From assembly GCA_033557465.1 (NCBI GenBank), contig CM066032.1, positions 56,518,955 to 56,582,954 of the forward strand: 64,000 nucleotides of DNA, written 5' to 3'. Shown piece after piece: positions 10,104-20,949 of this stretch (positions are counted from its first letter, which is position 1; each line of letters starts with the position of its first letter). The DNA is from Ichthyophis bannanicus. Its lineage: Eukaryota > Chordata > Amphibia > Gymnophiona > Ichthyophiidae. Position numbers and translations under genes: made by a program. The notes below the pieces were generated by a model, which saw only the letters and a list, made by a program, of their open reading frames with translations, was not told the DNA's origin and searched no databases.

Positions 10104-11094
10104 CTGTGAACACAGAACAAAAATATTTGTTAAGCAATTCCGCTTTATCCTTATCAGCTTCTACATATTCCTCCCCTGCACCCTTGAGTCTGACAATACC
10201 ACTCTTGCCCTTCCTTTTCTCACTAATATATCTGAAAAATGTCTTATCCCCCCATTTTATTGCATTGGCTATTTCCTCCTCCTTTTGAATCTTTGCCTTC
10301 TTGACTACTTTGCTAGCTTCTCTAAGTTTTTCCAGATACATATGCCTGTCTTTCTCTCTCTGTGATCTCTTGTATTTCATGAAGGCTTCCTTCTTTTTCT
10401 TCACTTTTTCAGCTACTTCTTTCGAAAACCATAGCGGTCTCCTTTTCCTTTTATCTTTATTTACCATTTTAACAAAAAGGTTGGTTGCCCTTAAAATATC
10501 CCCTTTCAGTTTTTCCCACTGTTTTTCTACATCCCTCAGCTGTTCCCATCCAACTAATGACTCCCTGAGGTATTGGCCCATCTTCGCAAAGTTAGTCTTC
10601 CTAAAGTCTAAGATCCTCGCCTTTGAATGGATTCTAACAGCCCTAGTCCTAATACTGAACCACACCATCTGGTGATCACTTGATGCAAAATGATCTCCCA
10701 CTACAACATCAGAAACACTTTCACCACTGGTAAGCACCAGGTCCAGTATGGCCCCTTCACGTGTGGGTTCTGTTACCAATTGCCTGAATAGTTCTCCCTG
10801 TAGAGAATCCAGTATCTCCTTACTTCTAGATGATACTGCAGCAGGAATGTGCCAATCAACATCTGGCATATTGAAATCTCCTATCAGTAGCACTTCCCCT
10901 TTCCTAGCAATGCTGCGCATGTCTTCAATTAACTCTCTCTCCACCTCTTCCTCTTGTGAGGGAGGTCTGTATATCACACCATTGTAAGTAGATTTCTCTT
11001 TCCCTCTTTCTAGTTTAACCCACAATGCCTCCACTCTCCCTTTTAAGCTCTGTAATTCCAAAGCTTTAATAGTAGTTTTTACATATAGTGCCAC
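10012..11094 (-). pseudogene. CR1-a ORF2, endonuclease and linker (about 360 aa)
   Basis: This is the apurinic-like endonuclease part of ORF2. It has YRPPSQEEEVERELIEDM, the catalytic LLIGDFNMPDVDW motif, EPTREGAILDLVL and the SSDHQMVWF motif (catalytic SDH). A lysine-rich linker follows, then the start of the RT region as FFRYISEKRKGKSG. The frame overlaps the RT piece at 10012-10103 in another frame, which marks a frameshift near 10060-10100. The N-terminal end of the domain, upstream of 11094, is damaged. Confidence 0.85.
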
Positions 11095-11385
11095 TCCTCC
11101 TCCCCTACTTCCTACCCTGTCCTTTCTGAATAAAGTATAGCCAGGTATAGTTACATCCCAATCATGGTTTTCTGTGAACTGTTTCTGTAACTGCCACTAA
11201 ATCCAAGTCAGCCACTCCCACTAGAGCTTCAACATCAGGGATCTTATTTCCCATGCTACGGGCATTTATACACACTGCTTTCCATATGTTACCCCTGTTA
11301 CATTAAATAACTTTATGGAAATGGGTATCACCTACCTGGGGGCTTTCACTTACCTGGGGGCTTTCTTCACCCATCCCCAATGAAT

Positions 11386-12220
11386 CTAGTTTAAAGCCCT
11401 CTTCAGTAGATTAGCCAGTCTACTACTGAAGACGTGTTGAGCTTTCTTGGACAGATGGATGCCATCTCTGCTCTGCAACCTTTGGAACAGCATCCCATGG
11501 TCTAGGAAACCAAAATGCTCTCGATGACACCATCCACGCAGCCATGCATTCATCTCCAGGATGTGAGCCTCTCTGCCTTGGCCTTTACCCTCAACAGGGA
11601 GGATTGAAGAGAATGCCACCTGTGCACCTAACTGCTTAACCCTCTGTCCCAGAGCCATGAAGTCACTTTTGATATGTTCCGAGGTATACCTGGCAGTATC
11701 ATTTTTTCCAACATGGATTAGCAACATTGGGTAATAGTCAGTGGGCTTGATGAGTCTCGGCAAACTCTCCGTAACATCTTGGATTTTGGCAACAGGCAGA
11801 CAGCATACCTCTCTGAACATCAAGTCTGGTCGGCAGATGGACGCCTCAGTACCCCTCAGAAGAGAGTCTCCAATCACTACTACCCTTCGTTTCCTTGTGG
11901 TCTGCAACTTTGGGGTACTTAAGCTCTGGTTCTTCCCTTTCCAGGGATGCTTTCACCTCCTCCACTTCCAGGGCTGCATAATGGTTCTTCAATTCAAGGG
12001 CAGGAGAAGTTGGATTGGTGATTTTGCAGGCCCTGGTGACTTGTGTCCAACCATCAACATTCTGTTGCCACCCATCTTCTCCTCTGCTGGAGAGCTTGCT
12101 TGCTGCAAGAAGCATCTCATCGATGTACTTCTCACTGTCTTGAAAGCTCCTCAGCCTCGCTTCCTCCTCTCTGAGTTCCTCCACTTGTTTCCTCAGAGCA
12201 TCAGCATGCAGGCACTGCAC
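11386..12220 (-). pseudogene. CR1-a ORF1 with SGNH esterase domain
   Basis: Two overlapping frames make up this ORF. The upstream piece (11846-12220) is a coiled-coil-like region (RKQVEELREEEARLRSFQD). The downstream piece (11386-11907) is an SGNH/GDSL esterase: VVVIGDSLLRG (Ser block), LLIHVGKNDTARY (Gly/Asn block, with K for the usual T) and DGIHLSKKAQ (Asp-His block). CR1-like elements are known to encode an esterase in ORF1. A frameshift near 11850-11900 joins the two pieces, so it is broken. Confidence 0.85.
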
Positions 12221-12546
12221 ATGGAACCGGTCCTTAAACTGGCATTAGGACCTCTGTCTCGACCGAGGCAGAAGCTGTAATGGGGGAAACAGCTTTAGCG
12301 ATACAATTTTTCCCAGCCATTGTTCTGTTTGTGGAGCTTAGGTATCTGTTAAAGCAAAAGAGAGAGATCTACCAAGTACCAGCCGGTTTCCCAGCTGTCC
12401 TTTCAGAGAAAAAGCAGTTAAATCTCCTTAATTATATTCAAAATGTGCTGGTCCAATACTCTGTGCTTTGTCAAATGGGGAGGTGCCCTATAAAGCAAGA
12501 CTACACGCTAGCGGTGGGTGGGAGTCGGGGTGGGTAGGGAGGAGGA

Positions 12547-13040
12547 TACTGGAGTTCAACCACCTACTGTGCTCAAGGAAAGCCCCACTAAAGCACCAAA
12601 AAGAAAGTAACCTTGCTTTAAAAAAGTACAAAAACCCTTTTAAGAGCTCCCAGTCAGAGAGCTAACAATTTAATATAATAAAACAAACCCTTAAATCCTT
12701 ACTGTTGGTTGATCTGGAGAGCTCCTGTAGGAAAGCCTGAACAGAGCAGGGCACTGGAGCCTTTTATGCAGGCCCTCAGCTGCTCTCAGGTAATCAGGCC
12801 CACTAACTCCTGATTAGGTGTTAGCAGTTCCCAAAGCTGAGGAGGTTACTGGAGAAAAACCACCTACTATGCTCAAGGAAAGTCCCACTAAAGCACCAAA
12901 AGAAAGTAACCTTGCTTAAAAAATGTACAAAAAACACTTTTAAGAGCTCCCAGTCAGAGAGCTAACAATTTAATATAATAAAACAAACCCTTAAATCCGT
13001 ACTGTTGGTTGATCTGGAGAGCTCCTGTAGGAAAGCCTAG
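12547..13040 (-). repeat. Tandem 5'UTR repeat of CR1-a (unit about 298 bp)
   Basis: The segment at 12547-12740 recurs at 12845-13038 with few changes. One full unit of about 298 bp plus a partial second unit lie directly upstream of CR1-a ORF1. This resembles the monomer arrays that serve as LINE promoters, although promoter function is inferred. Confidence 0.7.
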
Positions 13041-13365
13041 GGGGCAAGAGACCTGTGAAACCTTTTCAATAGGTGTTAACACCAGGTGGCAGATCAAAAG
13101 GCCATTTTGAAAGACTCCTTCTATCCAAGCAAGGACTGTTAATCACCCAGGAAGTTGATCACAGCTTAACTCAGCAGCACAGGCATAAATAGCTCAACCA
13201 GAGCTCTGTGATCCTCAGTCTTGAAGGACTAGAACAGGGGACTGTTACTTCTGGAGAGAGATCTGCAATTGTGAGTATATAGTTCTGGGAATTCTCTGAA
13301 AGGAATTCTTTGTATTAAAGCTAATTAATCTGTGAACCCACTATTTTTTGTTAAATCAGTCAGGG
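13041..13365 (+). other. Possible LTR-like segment
   Basis: A TATA-like CATAAATAG near 13192 and a polyadenylation-like ATTAAA near 13316 lie about 125 bp apart, as in an LTR. I found no clear TG/CA ends or target duplication, so this is weak. Confidence 0.25.
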
Positions 13366-13640
13366 CCTAGTAGCAGCAGTTTAAGTTTAAATTTAAAACA
13401 CAGAAGAGAACTTTCTGGTTACATTTCATACCCAGCAGAGAGCTTGTAGTTTAAATTTAATAGTCACTCAGGGCCTAGCATCAGCAAAGTACTTTTAGTT
13501 TAAATTTAAAACACAGAAGAGAGCTTTCTGGTTAAATATAGAACCCAGCAGAGAGCTTGTAATTTAAATTTCATAATAAGTTAGAGCCTAGCAGCAGCAA
13601 AGAGCTATAATTTACATCAAATCAGAATATAGCTTACCTC
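13366..13640 (+). repeat. Short tandem repeat, unit about 115 bp
   Basis: Three successive units begin with GGGCCTAG or GAGCCTAG plus a CAGCA run and contain GTTTAAATTT, AACCCAGCAGAGAGCTTGTA and related words. The last unit includes the 110-bp segment shared with 8253-8362. Confidence 0.65.
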
Positions 13641-13953
13641 AGCAGCACAAGACAGGGTACTGTGAAGCAGCCCTCTTTTTATAAGTGTTATTTCCCTCCC
13701 ACCCTCCCCAATACCCACGCACCCCTGGGATAATCATAGCTTTATAGGTACTTACACATCTTAAAAGACAGGAGGTGCTTTCAGGTGAAGCTTGTTACCC
13801 AAATCAGTCATACACTAAGGACCTGAGATTAATTAAGCTTCAGGTGAACAAGGTATATTAAACATATCAGGTACAGTTTTATTAATATAAATATCCATAG
13901 CATCACTTAGTAAGTAAAGAAGTTAAACATCTAAACACAAACTTAAAACTAAG

Positions 13954-14832
13954 ATGCAGACAGCAGTCCAGCACCGAGATGGCGGCTTTACAGTCTTTTG
14001 CATTGAGTGTCACATGTATGATTTTCTCCCAATTGGTGTGAGGTCTTACGTGTGCACTGGGTGCAAGGAGCTCTTTGCTCTCAGGGAACGAGTTCGTTCT
14101 CGAGAGGCTAGAGTAGCAGACTTGGAAAACATAAGAAAGACAGAGAGGTACATAGACGAGACCTACATAGTCCTGAAGTCCCACCTCCAGTCTGGCAGCA
14201 TTCCTGTTGCCATGGAGGAGAGAGGTCACGTGACAGGAGAGCATCATCCTGGTGTGGCAGGAAGTGATCCTGTAACTAGGACCTGTCCTCCAGGTGATGT
14301 AAAACCCTCTCGCACTGAGGAAGTTTCTACAGGGCCATGTGCCCATGAGGGAAGGGTTAGGACAGCCGTTATAGTTGGTGATTCGATCATTAGGCATGTA
14401 GATAGCTGGGTGGCTGGTGGAAATGAGGATCACCTGGTAACATGCCTGCCTGGTGCGAAGGTAGCGGACCTCACGTGCCACCTAGATAAGGTCTTAGATA
14501 GTGCTGGGGAGGAATCTGCTGTCTTGGTACATGTCGGTACCAATGACATAGGAAAATTTGGTAGGGAGGTTCTGGAGGCTAAATTTAGGCTATTAGGTAG
14601 GAAGCTGAAATTCAGAACTTCCAGGGTAGTGTTCTCCGAAATGCTTCCCGTTCCACGTGCAGGACCCAAAAGGCAGGTAGAGCTCCGGAGTCTCAATGCG
14701 TGGATAAGACAATGGTGCAGAGATGAGGGTTTTGGATTTGTTAGGAACTGGGGAACATTCGGGGAAAGGAGGGGCTCTTCCAAAGGGATGGGCTTCACCT
14801 TAACCGGGATGGAACCAGGCTGCTGGCATTAA
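13954..14832 (+). pseudogene. CR1-b ORF1: zinc-ribbon plus esterase, frameshifted
   Basis: The start is a true ATG at 13954, although the next in-frame ATG (GAGATGGCGGC, 13977) is also plausible. Residues C16, C19, C34 and C37 form a Cx2C-x14-Cx2C zinc-ribbon/PHD-like motif. A short helical part follows (RERVRSREARVADLENI). The SGNH esterase then begins with VIVGDSIIRH (about 140-148) and LVHVGTNDIGKF (about 191-202). The third catalytic block, DGLHLNRDGTRLL, is in another frame at about 14787-14835, so a frameshift near 14775 removes it. Parallel to the CR1-a ORF1. Confidence 0.85.
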
Positions 14833-14902
14833 CCTTTAAAAAGGAGAGAGAGCAGCTTTTAAACTAGATAACAGGGGAAAGCTGACAGTCGCCCAAGAGC
14901 CG

Positions 14903-15373
14903 ATGGTTCGGAAGAATGTATCCTTGAAGGATACTACCAAAAGCAGAGAGGTTCCAAAAAAGAGTAAAGTAGCCCAAATGCCCTCGAGTATGCAGCAGAC
15001 AGAGCTTAAAGATCCCAAATTACCCATGTCTACGAATAGACAAATTAATATGAATAAAATACAGTCTCTAAAATGCTTGTATGCAAATTCTAGAAGTCTA
15101 AAAAATAAGATGGGAGAGTTAGAATACATAGCACTAAATGAAAGGTTAGATATGATTGGAATATCAGAGACATGGTGGAAGGAGGACAACCAGTGGGACA
15201 CCATGATACCTGGGTACAAACTATATCGTAATGATAGAGCTGATCAAATTGGTGAAGGGGTTGCGCTCTATGTTAGCGAGGGCATTGAGTCAGAAAGGAT
15301 TAAAGTTTTGCAGGAAACAAAATTTGCTGTAGAATCTCTATGGATTGAAATTTCATGTAAAAGGGGAAGGTGA
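14903..15373 (+). pseudogene. CR1-b ORF2, endonuclease N-terminal part
   Basis: The frame contains LKCLYANSRSLKNKMGELEY and MIGISETWWKEDNQW. These are the first two motifs of the AP-like endonuclease (catalytic N and E). GEGVALYVSEGI follows. A frameshift near 15370 moves the remaining part to the next piece. Confidence 0.85.
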
Positions 15374-16824
15374 TTGCAGTGGGGGTGTACTATCGACCGC
15401 CTGGCCAGAATGAACAAATGGATGATGAAATGCTCAAAGAAATCAAGGAAGCTAACAAAATTTACAGCACAGTAATAATAATGGATGATTTCAATTACCC
15501 CGGTATCGACTGGGTCAGTTTCACGGCAGGACATGCTAGGGAGATAAAGTTCCTAGATGAAATAAATGACTGCTTCTTGGAGCAGCTGGTTCATGAACCA
15601 ACCAGAGGGGAAGCCATATTAGACCTAGTCCTTAGTGGAACACCAGATCTAGTGCAAGAGATAAGGTTGTTGGGGCCACTTGGCAATAGTGATCATAGCA
15701 TGATCACGTTTGATTTAATTAGTGGAGGAGGGATAGTAAGGAAATCCACAGTACTACCTTTTAACTTTCGAAAGGGAGACTATGATAAAATGAGGAAAAT
15801 AGTTAAGAAAAAACTAAAAGGAGCAGTTGCAAAGGTTAAAGACTTACATCAAGCTTGGGTGTTGTTGAAAAATACTATCTTGGAAGCCCAGACCAGCTGT
15901 ATTCCACGCTTTAAGGAAAATGGAAGGAAGTCCAAAAAACTACCAGCATGGTTTAAAGGTGAGGTCAGAGAGGCTGTTGTTGCCAAAAAAGCATCTTTCA
16001 GGAAATGGAAAAAAGAGCCAAACGATGAAACCTGGCAACAGCACAAGCACTGGCAAGTCAAATGCAAGGCATTTATAAGGCAAGCAAAGGGAAAATTTGA
16101 GAAGAAGCTTGCTGCAGAAGCAAAAATGTGAAATAAAGACTTTTTCAAGTACATTCGTAGCAAAAAACCTGTGAGAGAGTCAGTTGGTCCATTAGATGAT
16201 AGAGGGGTTAAAGGTGCACTAAGAGATGACAAGGCGATAGCAGAGAGACTGAATGAATTCTTTGCTTCAGTCTTTACTGAGGAAGATGTAGGGATGTTAC
16301 CCATGACTGAAGTGGTATTTAAAGGTGCGGAAGAATTGAAGGAAATATCGATACATCGGGAAGATGTATTACAACTATTAGATAAACTGAAGAGTAACAC
16401 ATCACCTGGGCCGGATGGTATACATCCAAGGGTGTTGAAAGAACTGAAACATGAGATTGCAGACCTGCTATTAGTAATCTGTGAACTATCATTAAAATAA
16501 TCTTTAATACCTAAAGATTGGAGGATCACCAATGTAACACCAATTTTTAAAAAGGGTTCAAGGGGTGATCCGGGAAACTACAGACCGGTGAGTCTGACGT
16601 CAATACCGGGAAAAATGGTAGAAACCATCATAAAGAATAAAATTACTCAGCATGTAGATAGTCATGGCCTAATGGGAGACAGCCAACATGGCTTTAGACA
16701 AGGAAGATCTTGTCTTACTAATCTGTTATGTTTTTTTGAAGGAGTGAATAAACAGGTGGACAAAGGTGAGTCGGTTGATATAGTGTATCTGGACTTTGTT
16801 TATGTTTATGTTTATTTAATTTGA
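15370..16824 (+). pseudogene. CR1-b ORF2, endonuclease C-terminal part and RT start
   Basis: One frame carries on from the endonuclease (YYRPPGQNEQMDDEM, MDDFNYPGIDW, NSDHSMITFDL) through the linker into the RT (SNTSPGPDGIHPRVLKEL, GNYRPVSLTSIPGKM, GFRQGRSCLTNLLCF). The usual GDFN reads DDFN. In-frame stops lie at 16129-16131 (TGA) and 16498-16500 (TAA). The last residues after VDIVYLDF belong to the inserted L2. Confidence 0.85.
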
Positions 16825-16909
16825 TATACCGCCCTTAAGTAAGCAGAGCGGTTTACAAAGTACAAAAATTAACAGAGGGTGGCGCCAGGCCAGAAAAGGA
16901 AAAGAATTT
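16797..16909 (-). mobile_element. L2-B 3' tail, separated from its body by L2-A
   Basis: The reverse complement reads GTAAACCGCTCTGC... GGGCGGTATATC, the L2-type 3' hairpin, followed by an AT-rich tail abutting CR1-b at 16797. Its body is at 19381-20917, beyond the nested L2-A. Confidence 0.6.
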
Positions 16910-17172
16910 ACAACTTATTTATTTATTTATTTAACATCTTTTATATACCGCACTATTTATAATCAGCGCGGTTTACATAGAACAATAAAACATCAGATAA
17001 GATACATATTATCTGTTTTTTACATGGAACAGGGACAAAAACTTGGGTAACCGGGGTAATTATTTACAATGAATAATAGTAATTGAACTATTTACATATG
17101 GACGGCTTATTGTATGAAGAGAACTTTGTTAGGATGAGAGAGAGGTGAGAGGTGTTACTGGGTTGGCAGAGG

Positions 17173-18459
17173 TTACGTGTTAAGAACGGGATTGTTGCTA
17201 TTTGAGTGAGCTTGTGTTTCGGTATTCTCTGGGAAATATTTGATGAAAAGGTGATGCTTCAAGGCCTTTTTAAACTGGGAGAGATCAGCGATGGCCCTAA
17301 TGTGTGGTGGGAGGGTGTTCCAAAGTTTTGGAGCGCATAAACTGAAGGATCGGTTTACAGTTGCGGAGCTGTATTTTAAGGACTCATATGGAACCTTTAG
17401 CATGTTTAATTCCGTGGTTCTTCTAAGCCTGTTGGAAGGGATTGGTTGGATCAACTCTGATAGTGATGAGGGAGCAAGTCCTTTGTGAGCTTTAAAGGCT
17501 AGTAGCAGGGTCTTGAAGGTGATTCTCGCTTGGATGGGGAGCCAGTGTAATTGTTTGAGGAGAGGTGTTACATGTTCTCTTTTAGGTACACCGAAAAGCA
17601 CTCTTGCTGCGCTGTTTAATGCTAGTTGAAGCGGGTTAAGGGTAGATTGGGGGAGCCCCTGTAATATACAGTTTGCGAAGTCAAAGTGCGGGATAATTAG
17701 AGCCTGGTAGACCGTACGGAAATCATCTGGATCAATCAGTTGGCGGAGGTGTCTGAGGGAGCGAATCTTGAAATAAACTGCTCTAACAGTGTTGGCTATG
17801 TGGGTCTTCATATCTAGATTCTGATCCAGCGTCACTCCAAGGTATCGGATGTGGGATTTTACTTGCAGCTTGGCATCTTGAACCTCTAGAAAAGTGGGTG
17901 GTGTGAACTTAGAGTTCCTTGAGATAAAAAGAACCTCAGTTTTTTTGTTCTGGATTCTGAGATTTTGAGTCAGTAGCCAATTTGAGATGGTGTTAAAACA
18001 GTTGGTTATGGGGGTGAGGTTCATCTTCTCTATGCAGAACGGCATATATAGTAACACGTCATCAGCATAGATCATATAGTTGACGTTGAAGGACCTGATA
18101 ATGTTGCATATAGGTTGCATGTAGATGTTGAATAATAGTGATGACAAAGAGAAACCTTGTGGGACTCTTTGTCCTTGGTGAAACGGATCTGATGTTTCAC
18201 CATTTGATCGAACCTGTTGCCATCTCTCTGAGAGGTATGAGTTGCACCATTCGAGAGCATTTCCACAAAGGCCCTTCTCTCTTAGGCGGATAATAAGAAG
18301 ATCGTGACAGACCGAGTCAAAAGCAGCCGCAATATCCAAAAAGATGAGAACAAAGCCCTGTTTGATGTTATCGATACCAGAGTTTAGGCTGTTGAGAAGT
18401 GAGGTGAGGAGCGTTTCGACCCCGTGGGATTCCCTGAATCCATGTTGACAGGTGTCCAA
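17173..18459 (-). CDS. L2-A reverse transcriptase, open for 428 codons (partial)
   Basis: This uninterrupted frame contains CQHGFRESHGVETLLTSL, IFLDIAAAFDSVCHDLL (motif A), RVPQGFSLSSLLFNIYMQP (motif B), YMIYADDVLLYMPF (YADD), IRYLGVTLDQNLDM and the HWLPIQARITFK and WNTLPPHIRAI C-terminal blocks. The stop is followed by the L2 3'UTR. The first residue shown is not a true start; the protein would continue upstream into 18518-19390. It is the best-preserved L2 RT in the window. Confidence 0.85.
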   Translation of the reverse strand: MDTCQHGFRESHGVETLLTSLLNSLNSGIDNIKQGFVLIFLDIAAAFDSVCHDLLIIRLREKGLCGNALEWCNSYLSERWQQVRSNGETSDPFHQGQRVPQGFSLSSLLFNIYMQPICNIIRSFNVNYMIYADDVLLYMPFCIEKMNLTPITNCFNTISNWLLTQNLRIQNKKTEVLFISRNSKFTPPTFLEVQDAKLQVKSHIRYLGVTLDQNLDMKTHIANTVRAVYFKIRSLRHLRQLIDPDDFRTVYQALIIPHFDFANCILQGLPQSTLNPLQLALNSAARVLFGVPKREHVTPLLKQLHWLPIQARITFKTLLLAFKAHKGLAPSSLSELIQPIPSNRLRRTTELNMLKVPYESLKYSSATVNRSFSLCAPKLWNTLPPHIRAIADLSQFKKALKHHLFIKYFPENTETQAHSNSNNPVLNT

Positions 18460-18517
18460 AGGCGCTTCAGTGTCGATATGGTCTTGCAGTTGTCTGTAGG
18501 CTATTTTTTCAATTATT

Positions 18518-19380
18518 TTAGCAAGAGTGGGTATGCTGGAGATGGGTCGGTAAGAGTCTGTTTTTTGTGGATCTAACGAGGTTTTTTAGTAGAGGTCTGA
18601 TAGAAGTCTGTTTGAGGGCAGCAGGGAATGAGCCGGTGTCAAATGATAGCCTTATGATCTTGGAGATTATTGGAGCAAGCTCTTTGCGAAGGTCCTTTAT
18701 CCAAAAGGCTGGACACGGATCAGTATGTGCTGTGGATAGGTTGAGAGATGAGATTATATCTTCAATTAGCTTCAAAGACGGGGTGGAGAATGAAGCTAAA
18801 GGAGCTGGGAGCCCATGAATATTCGGAATAGGGGGTATTGTGATTTTATTTGTACAGCACATCTTGGATTGAATGTAAAGAGCATATTCTTGTGGGTTGA
18901 TTTCACACTGGTGTTCCGGAGAAGGCTCCTTGGCTAATTTCTTGACAAGAGTAAATAGATCATGGGGTTTATTTATAGCACGTTTCAGGGTGTCTGTATG
19001 ATATAGTCTCATTTTTTCTGAGATGGCCTTGCGGTGGGCTTCAAGATGTTGCATGTATGCGGTCTGAGTGGTATTGGTGCGTGACCTCCTCCATTTTTTC
19101 TCGAGCTTTCGCAAAAGTTTTAGGGATTCTTTCAGATCTGATGTATACCAAGGTGCCATCGCTTTTGTTCTTGAGGGCTTGTTTCTGGGTGGACGGGAAG
19201 AAATGCGGTTGAGTCTGTTGTTCCAAGAAGTGATAATCTCTTCCAGGTTTAGGGTAGAGTCTTTAGAGAGTGCGTCAGTTTCATCGAGGATCTGTTCCCT
19301 GTTAAAAGGTTGGAAGCTTCTGGATGTGGTATTTGCATATTTGTTTAGGTTTGTGATAGATAGGCAGTAAAAGAAAAGAA
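18518..19380 (-). pseudogene. L2-A ORF2 linker upstream of the RT
   Basis: The frame has PWYTSDLKESLKLLRKLEKK, WRRSRTNTTQ, and CPAFWIKDLRKELAPIISKI, the L2 region between endonuclease and RT. It ends in FPAALKQTSIRPLLK, after which a frameshift near 18540-18560 separates it from the RT frame at 17173-18459. Confidence 0.8.
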
Positions 19381-20917
19381 GAGTGCACAAGACTCAGGGG
19401 TTAGGTCACACAAAGGGGGAGGGAAAATCAAAGGCAAGGGAGAAGAGGTGGGTTTTTAGATTACGCTTAAAGGTAGGGAGGTGGGGCTCTAGACGAAGGG
19501 AAGTGGGGAGCGTGTTCCAGAGGGCGAGGCCTGCGAAGAAGAAGGCTGAGGAACGAGTGGACTGAAGGTGTGCAAGGGAGGGGGAGGGAAGGTGGAGGCG
19601 ATTAAGATGAAATGACCGGGGGTGTGTCTAGGGGTGTGGAAGGTGATGAGGTCTGCCAGATATTGTGGGGTGTTGGTATGAAGTGCCTGATGGACAAGGG
19701 CAAGTAGTTTGAACTGGAAGCGAAAGGGGACAGGTAACCAGTGAAGGTGAACAAGTAATGGTGAAATTTGGTCCCATGGGGAGGAGTGGGTGATGATGAG
19801 AGCAGCGGTATTCTGGATCCTTTGCAGTCTATTAAGTTGGGATTTGGGAAGACCAATGAGGATGGAATTTGAGAAATCTAGGCACGACATAACTAATGAT
19901 AGTAGGAGTATGGTGAGGGCGGGCGGAGTGAGAAAGGGGCGAATTGCGTGAACTTGACGTAGAAAGAAGAAGGAAGTCCTGGTGATATGAGAGACGTGGG
20001 CCTGGAAAGAAAGATCAGAGTCGAAGAGCACACCAAGATAGTGGAAAGTGGAGACTAGGGGGATAGGGGAGTCAGAAAAGGACGGGGCCAGTGTGGGGGG
20101 GGGGGGTGGGCTGCCATGGGAGAACCAGATCGCGATGGTTTTAGCTAAGTTAAGGTGAAGACAGTTCTGGGTTAACCAAGTTGCAATGGTAGAAAGGCAG
20201 GAGTTGAGCGGGGAGAGGTCAGGGTGAGAGGGGAAGGTGTGGTGAAGGAGGACAATATCATCGGCGTAGTAGAATGCAGAAATCCCAGACTGTTGTATGA
20301 GAAGGGCAAGAGGAGCAAGAAAGAGGTTAAAGAGGAGAGGAGCGAGTACAGAGCCCTGAGGAACACCACAGGGTAGAGGAAAAGGATCAGAGGGAGGGGT
20401 GGATGGGGAAGGAAGGTAAGACAGAGTAGGACCTGGAAGAGAGGAAAGAATGAAACCAGTGATGAACAGTGCTACAAAGACCTGCTTCACGCAGACGGAG
20501 GAGAAGAAGAGAGTGGTCGACAAGGTCGAAGGCAGCAGATAGATCCAAAGCCACCACCACCGAAATATCCCCGTGATCGTGAGCAGCATGCAGGGAATTA
20601 GTGAAAGCAAGTAAAACAGTTTTGACACTGTGGCCTGTGCGGAACCCTGATTGACGGGGGTGAAGAAAATTAGTGGAGTCAAGGTGGTGAGAAAGCTGCA
20701 CAAAAGCAACCTTTTCAAGAAGTTTAGATAAAAAGGGGATATTGGAAACGGGGCGATAATGGGCAGGAACCATAGGGTTGAGTGTGGGTTTTTTTGAGGA
20801 CAGGGCGGATTAAGACATGCTTCCAAGATTGAGGAAAGGTCCCTGTGGAAAGACTGGTATTGAGCATGGTGAGAATAGGGGGTAGAAGTGCCAGGGAAGG
20901 AGTAAGTAGCCAGGCCT
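19381..20917 (-). mobile_element. L2-clade LINE (copy B), body
   Basis: This GC-richer L2 is 5' truncated (starting with a LSTGTFPQSWKHV-like stretch near 20830-20917) and carries RT and C-terminal blocks. It inserted into CR1-b at the codon for YLDF|QKAF and later received L2-A. The 3' tail lies at 16797-16909. Confidence 0.75.
19489..20826 (-). pseudogene. L2-B reverse transcriptase, frameshifted
   Basis: The longest frame (445 codons) includes CGVPQGSVLAPLLFNLFLAP, SAFYYADDIVLLHHTF, HYLGVLFDSDLSFQAHV, CLDFSNSILIGLPKSQLNRL and HLHWLPVPFRFQFKLLALVH. The upstream RT motifs (YRPVSNIPFLSKLLEK, VVALDLSAAFDLVDHS) sit in another frame at 20387-20773. A frameshift near 20390-20450 joins the two. 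Both catalytic aspartate motifs are visible but not in one frame. Confidence 0.8.
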
Positions 20918-20949
20918 GCCTGTCAGAAAGCCTTTGATAAGGTCCCTCA

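Larger units (their letters stand above)
8443..13040 (-). mobile_element. CR1-clade LINE (subfamily a), nearly complete, decayed
   Basis: The minus-strand element reads 5'UTR tandem repeats (12547-13040), ORF1 (11386-12220), ORF2 (8443 to about 11160) and a 3' end made of TTTCTATG-type repeats rather than poly-A (near 8443-8465), which is the hallmark of CR1. Frameshifts occur in both ORFs. The same subfamily occurs at 34326-35442 and 52566-53222. Confidence 0.85.
16910..19380 (-). mobile_element. L2-clade LINE (copy A), nested in L2-B
   Basis: The 3' end is at 16910-16990 (TTTATTTATTTA repeat and a GCGCGG hairpin). The body runs to about 19380 and includes ORF2 linker and RT, but not the endonuclease, so the copy is 5' truncated. 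It is related to the L2 at 5212-6538. Confidence 0.8.

Noticed and set aside
11386..11907. Host SGNH hydrolase gene
   Set aside because: It lies in the right order upstream of a CR1 ORF2 on the same strand and has a twin in CR1-b; it is the CR1 ORF1.
13041..13365. Confident LTR call
   Set aside because: Only TATA-like and polyadenylation-like words are seen; no TG/CA ends or duplication.
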